From Bacteroidales bacterium (lineage in GTDB: Bacteria; Bacteroidota; Bacteroidia; Bacteroidales; UBA7960): a stretch of DNA of 6,374 nucleotides. Location: assembly GCA_007122745.1 (NCBI GenBank), contig SKTA01000072.1:1-6374 (forward strand), in the 5' to 3' direction. Of this stretch, positions 6,373 to 6,374 are shown one piece after another. The notes beneath the pieces are model-generated. The model had not been told where the DNA came from and did no database searches. It saw only the letters and a program-made list of their open reading frames with translations. The stretch's first letter is position 1, and each line of letters opens with the position of its first letter. The position numbers were made by a program, and so were the translations under genes.

Positions 6373-6374
6373 AA

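Overview
The window most likely comes from a member of the Bacteroidota, probably an environmental Bacteroidales-like lineage with moderate GC. Four things point there. The first protein ends in a type IX secretion (T9SS) sorting domain. The promoter elements match the Bacteroidota TTTG / TAnnTTTG pattern. The starts lack strong Shine-Dalgarno sequences. The serine hydroxymethyltransferase has the long form seen in that phylum. Species cannot be named from the sequence.

Layout, left to right. (1) Bases 1-1796, + strand: the 3' part of a large secreted or surface protein, cut by the left window edge. It is a mosaic of InlB B-repeat-like units, a carboxypeptidase-regulatory-like beta domain, a 3-coathanger-stack-like domain, a charged linker and a T9SS type A sorting domain. 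(2) Bases 1797-2227: a 431-base spacer between convergent genes. It has no convincing gene but holds a short helically phased CACAG repeat with an inverted partner, and two small inverted repeats. (3) Bases 2228-4834, - strand: an exported S9 family (prolyl oligopeptidase / DPP IV-like) serine peptidase with a complete Ser-Asp-His triad. (4) Bases 4835-5019: a short divergent intergenic region with overlapping candidate promoters for the peptidase and for glyA. (5) Bases 5020-6300, + strand: a complete glyA, serine hydroxymethyltransferase. (6) Bases 6301-6374: a degenerate 7-bp tandem repeat running to the window edge.

The three genes do not form an operon: the first two converge and the last two diverge. 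They look like a secreted/adhesin-like protein, a periplasmic peptidase and a core one-carbon metabolism enzyme that are neighbours rather than parts of one system. The only visible link is the shared regulatory region between the peptidase and glyA. I see no CRISPR array, transposase, phage gene, RNA gene or defence system. No previously undescribed system is evident; the points most worth a second look are the overlapping divergent promoters and the two families of short intergenic repeats.
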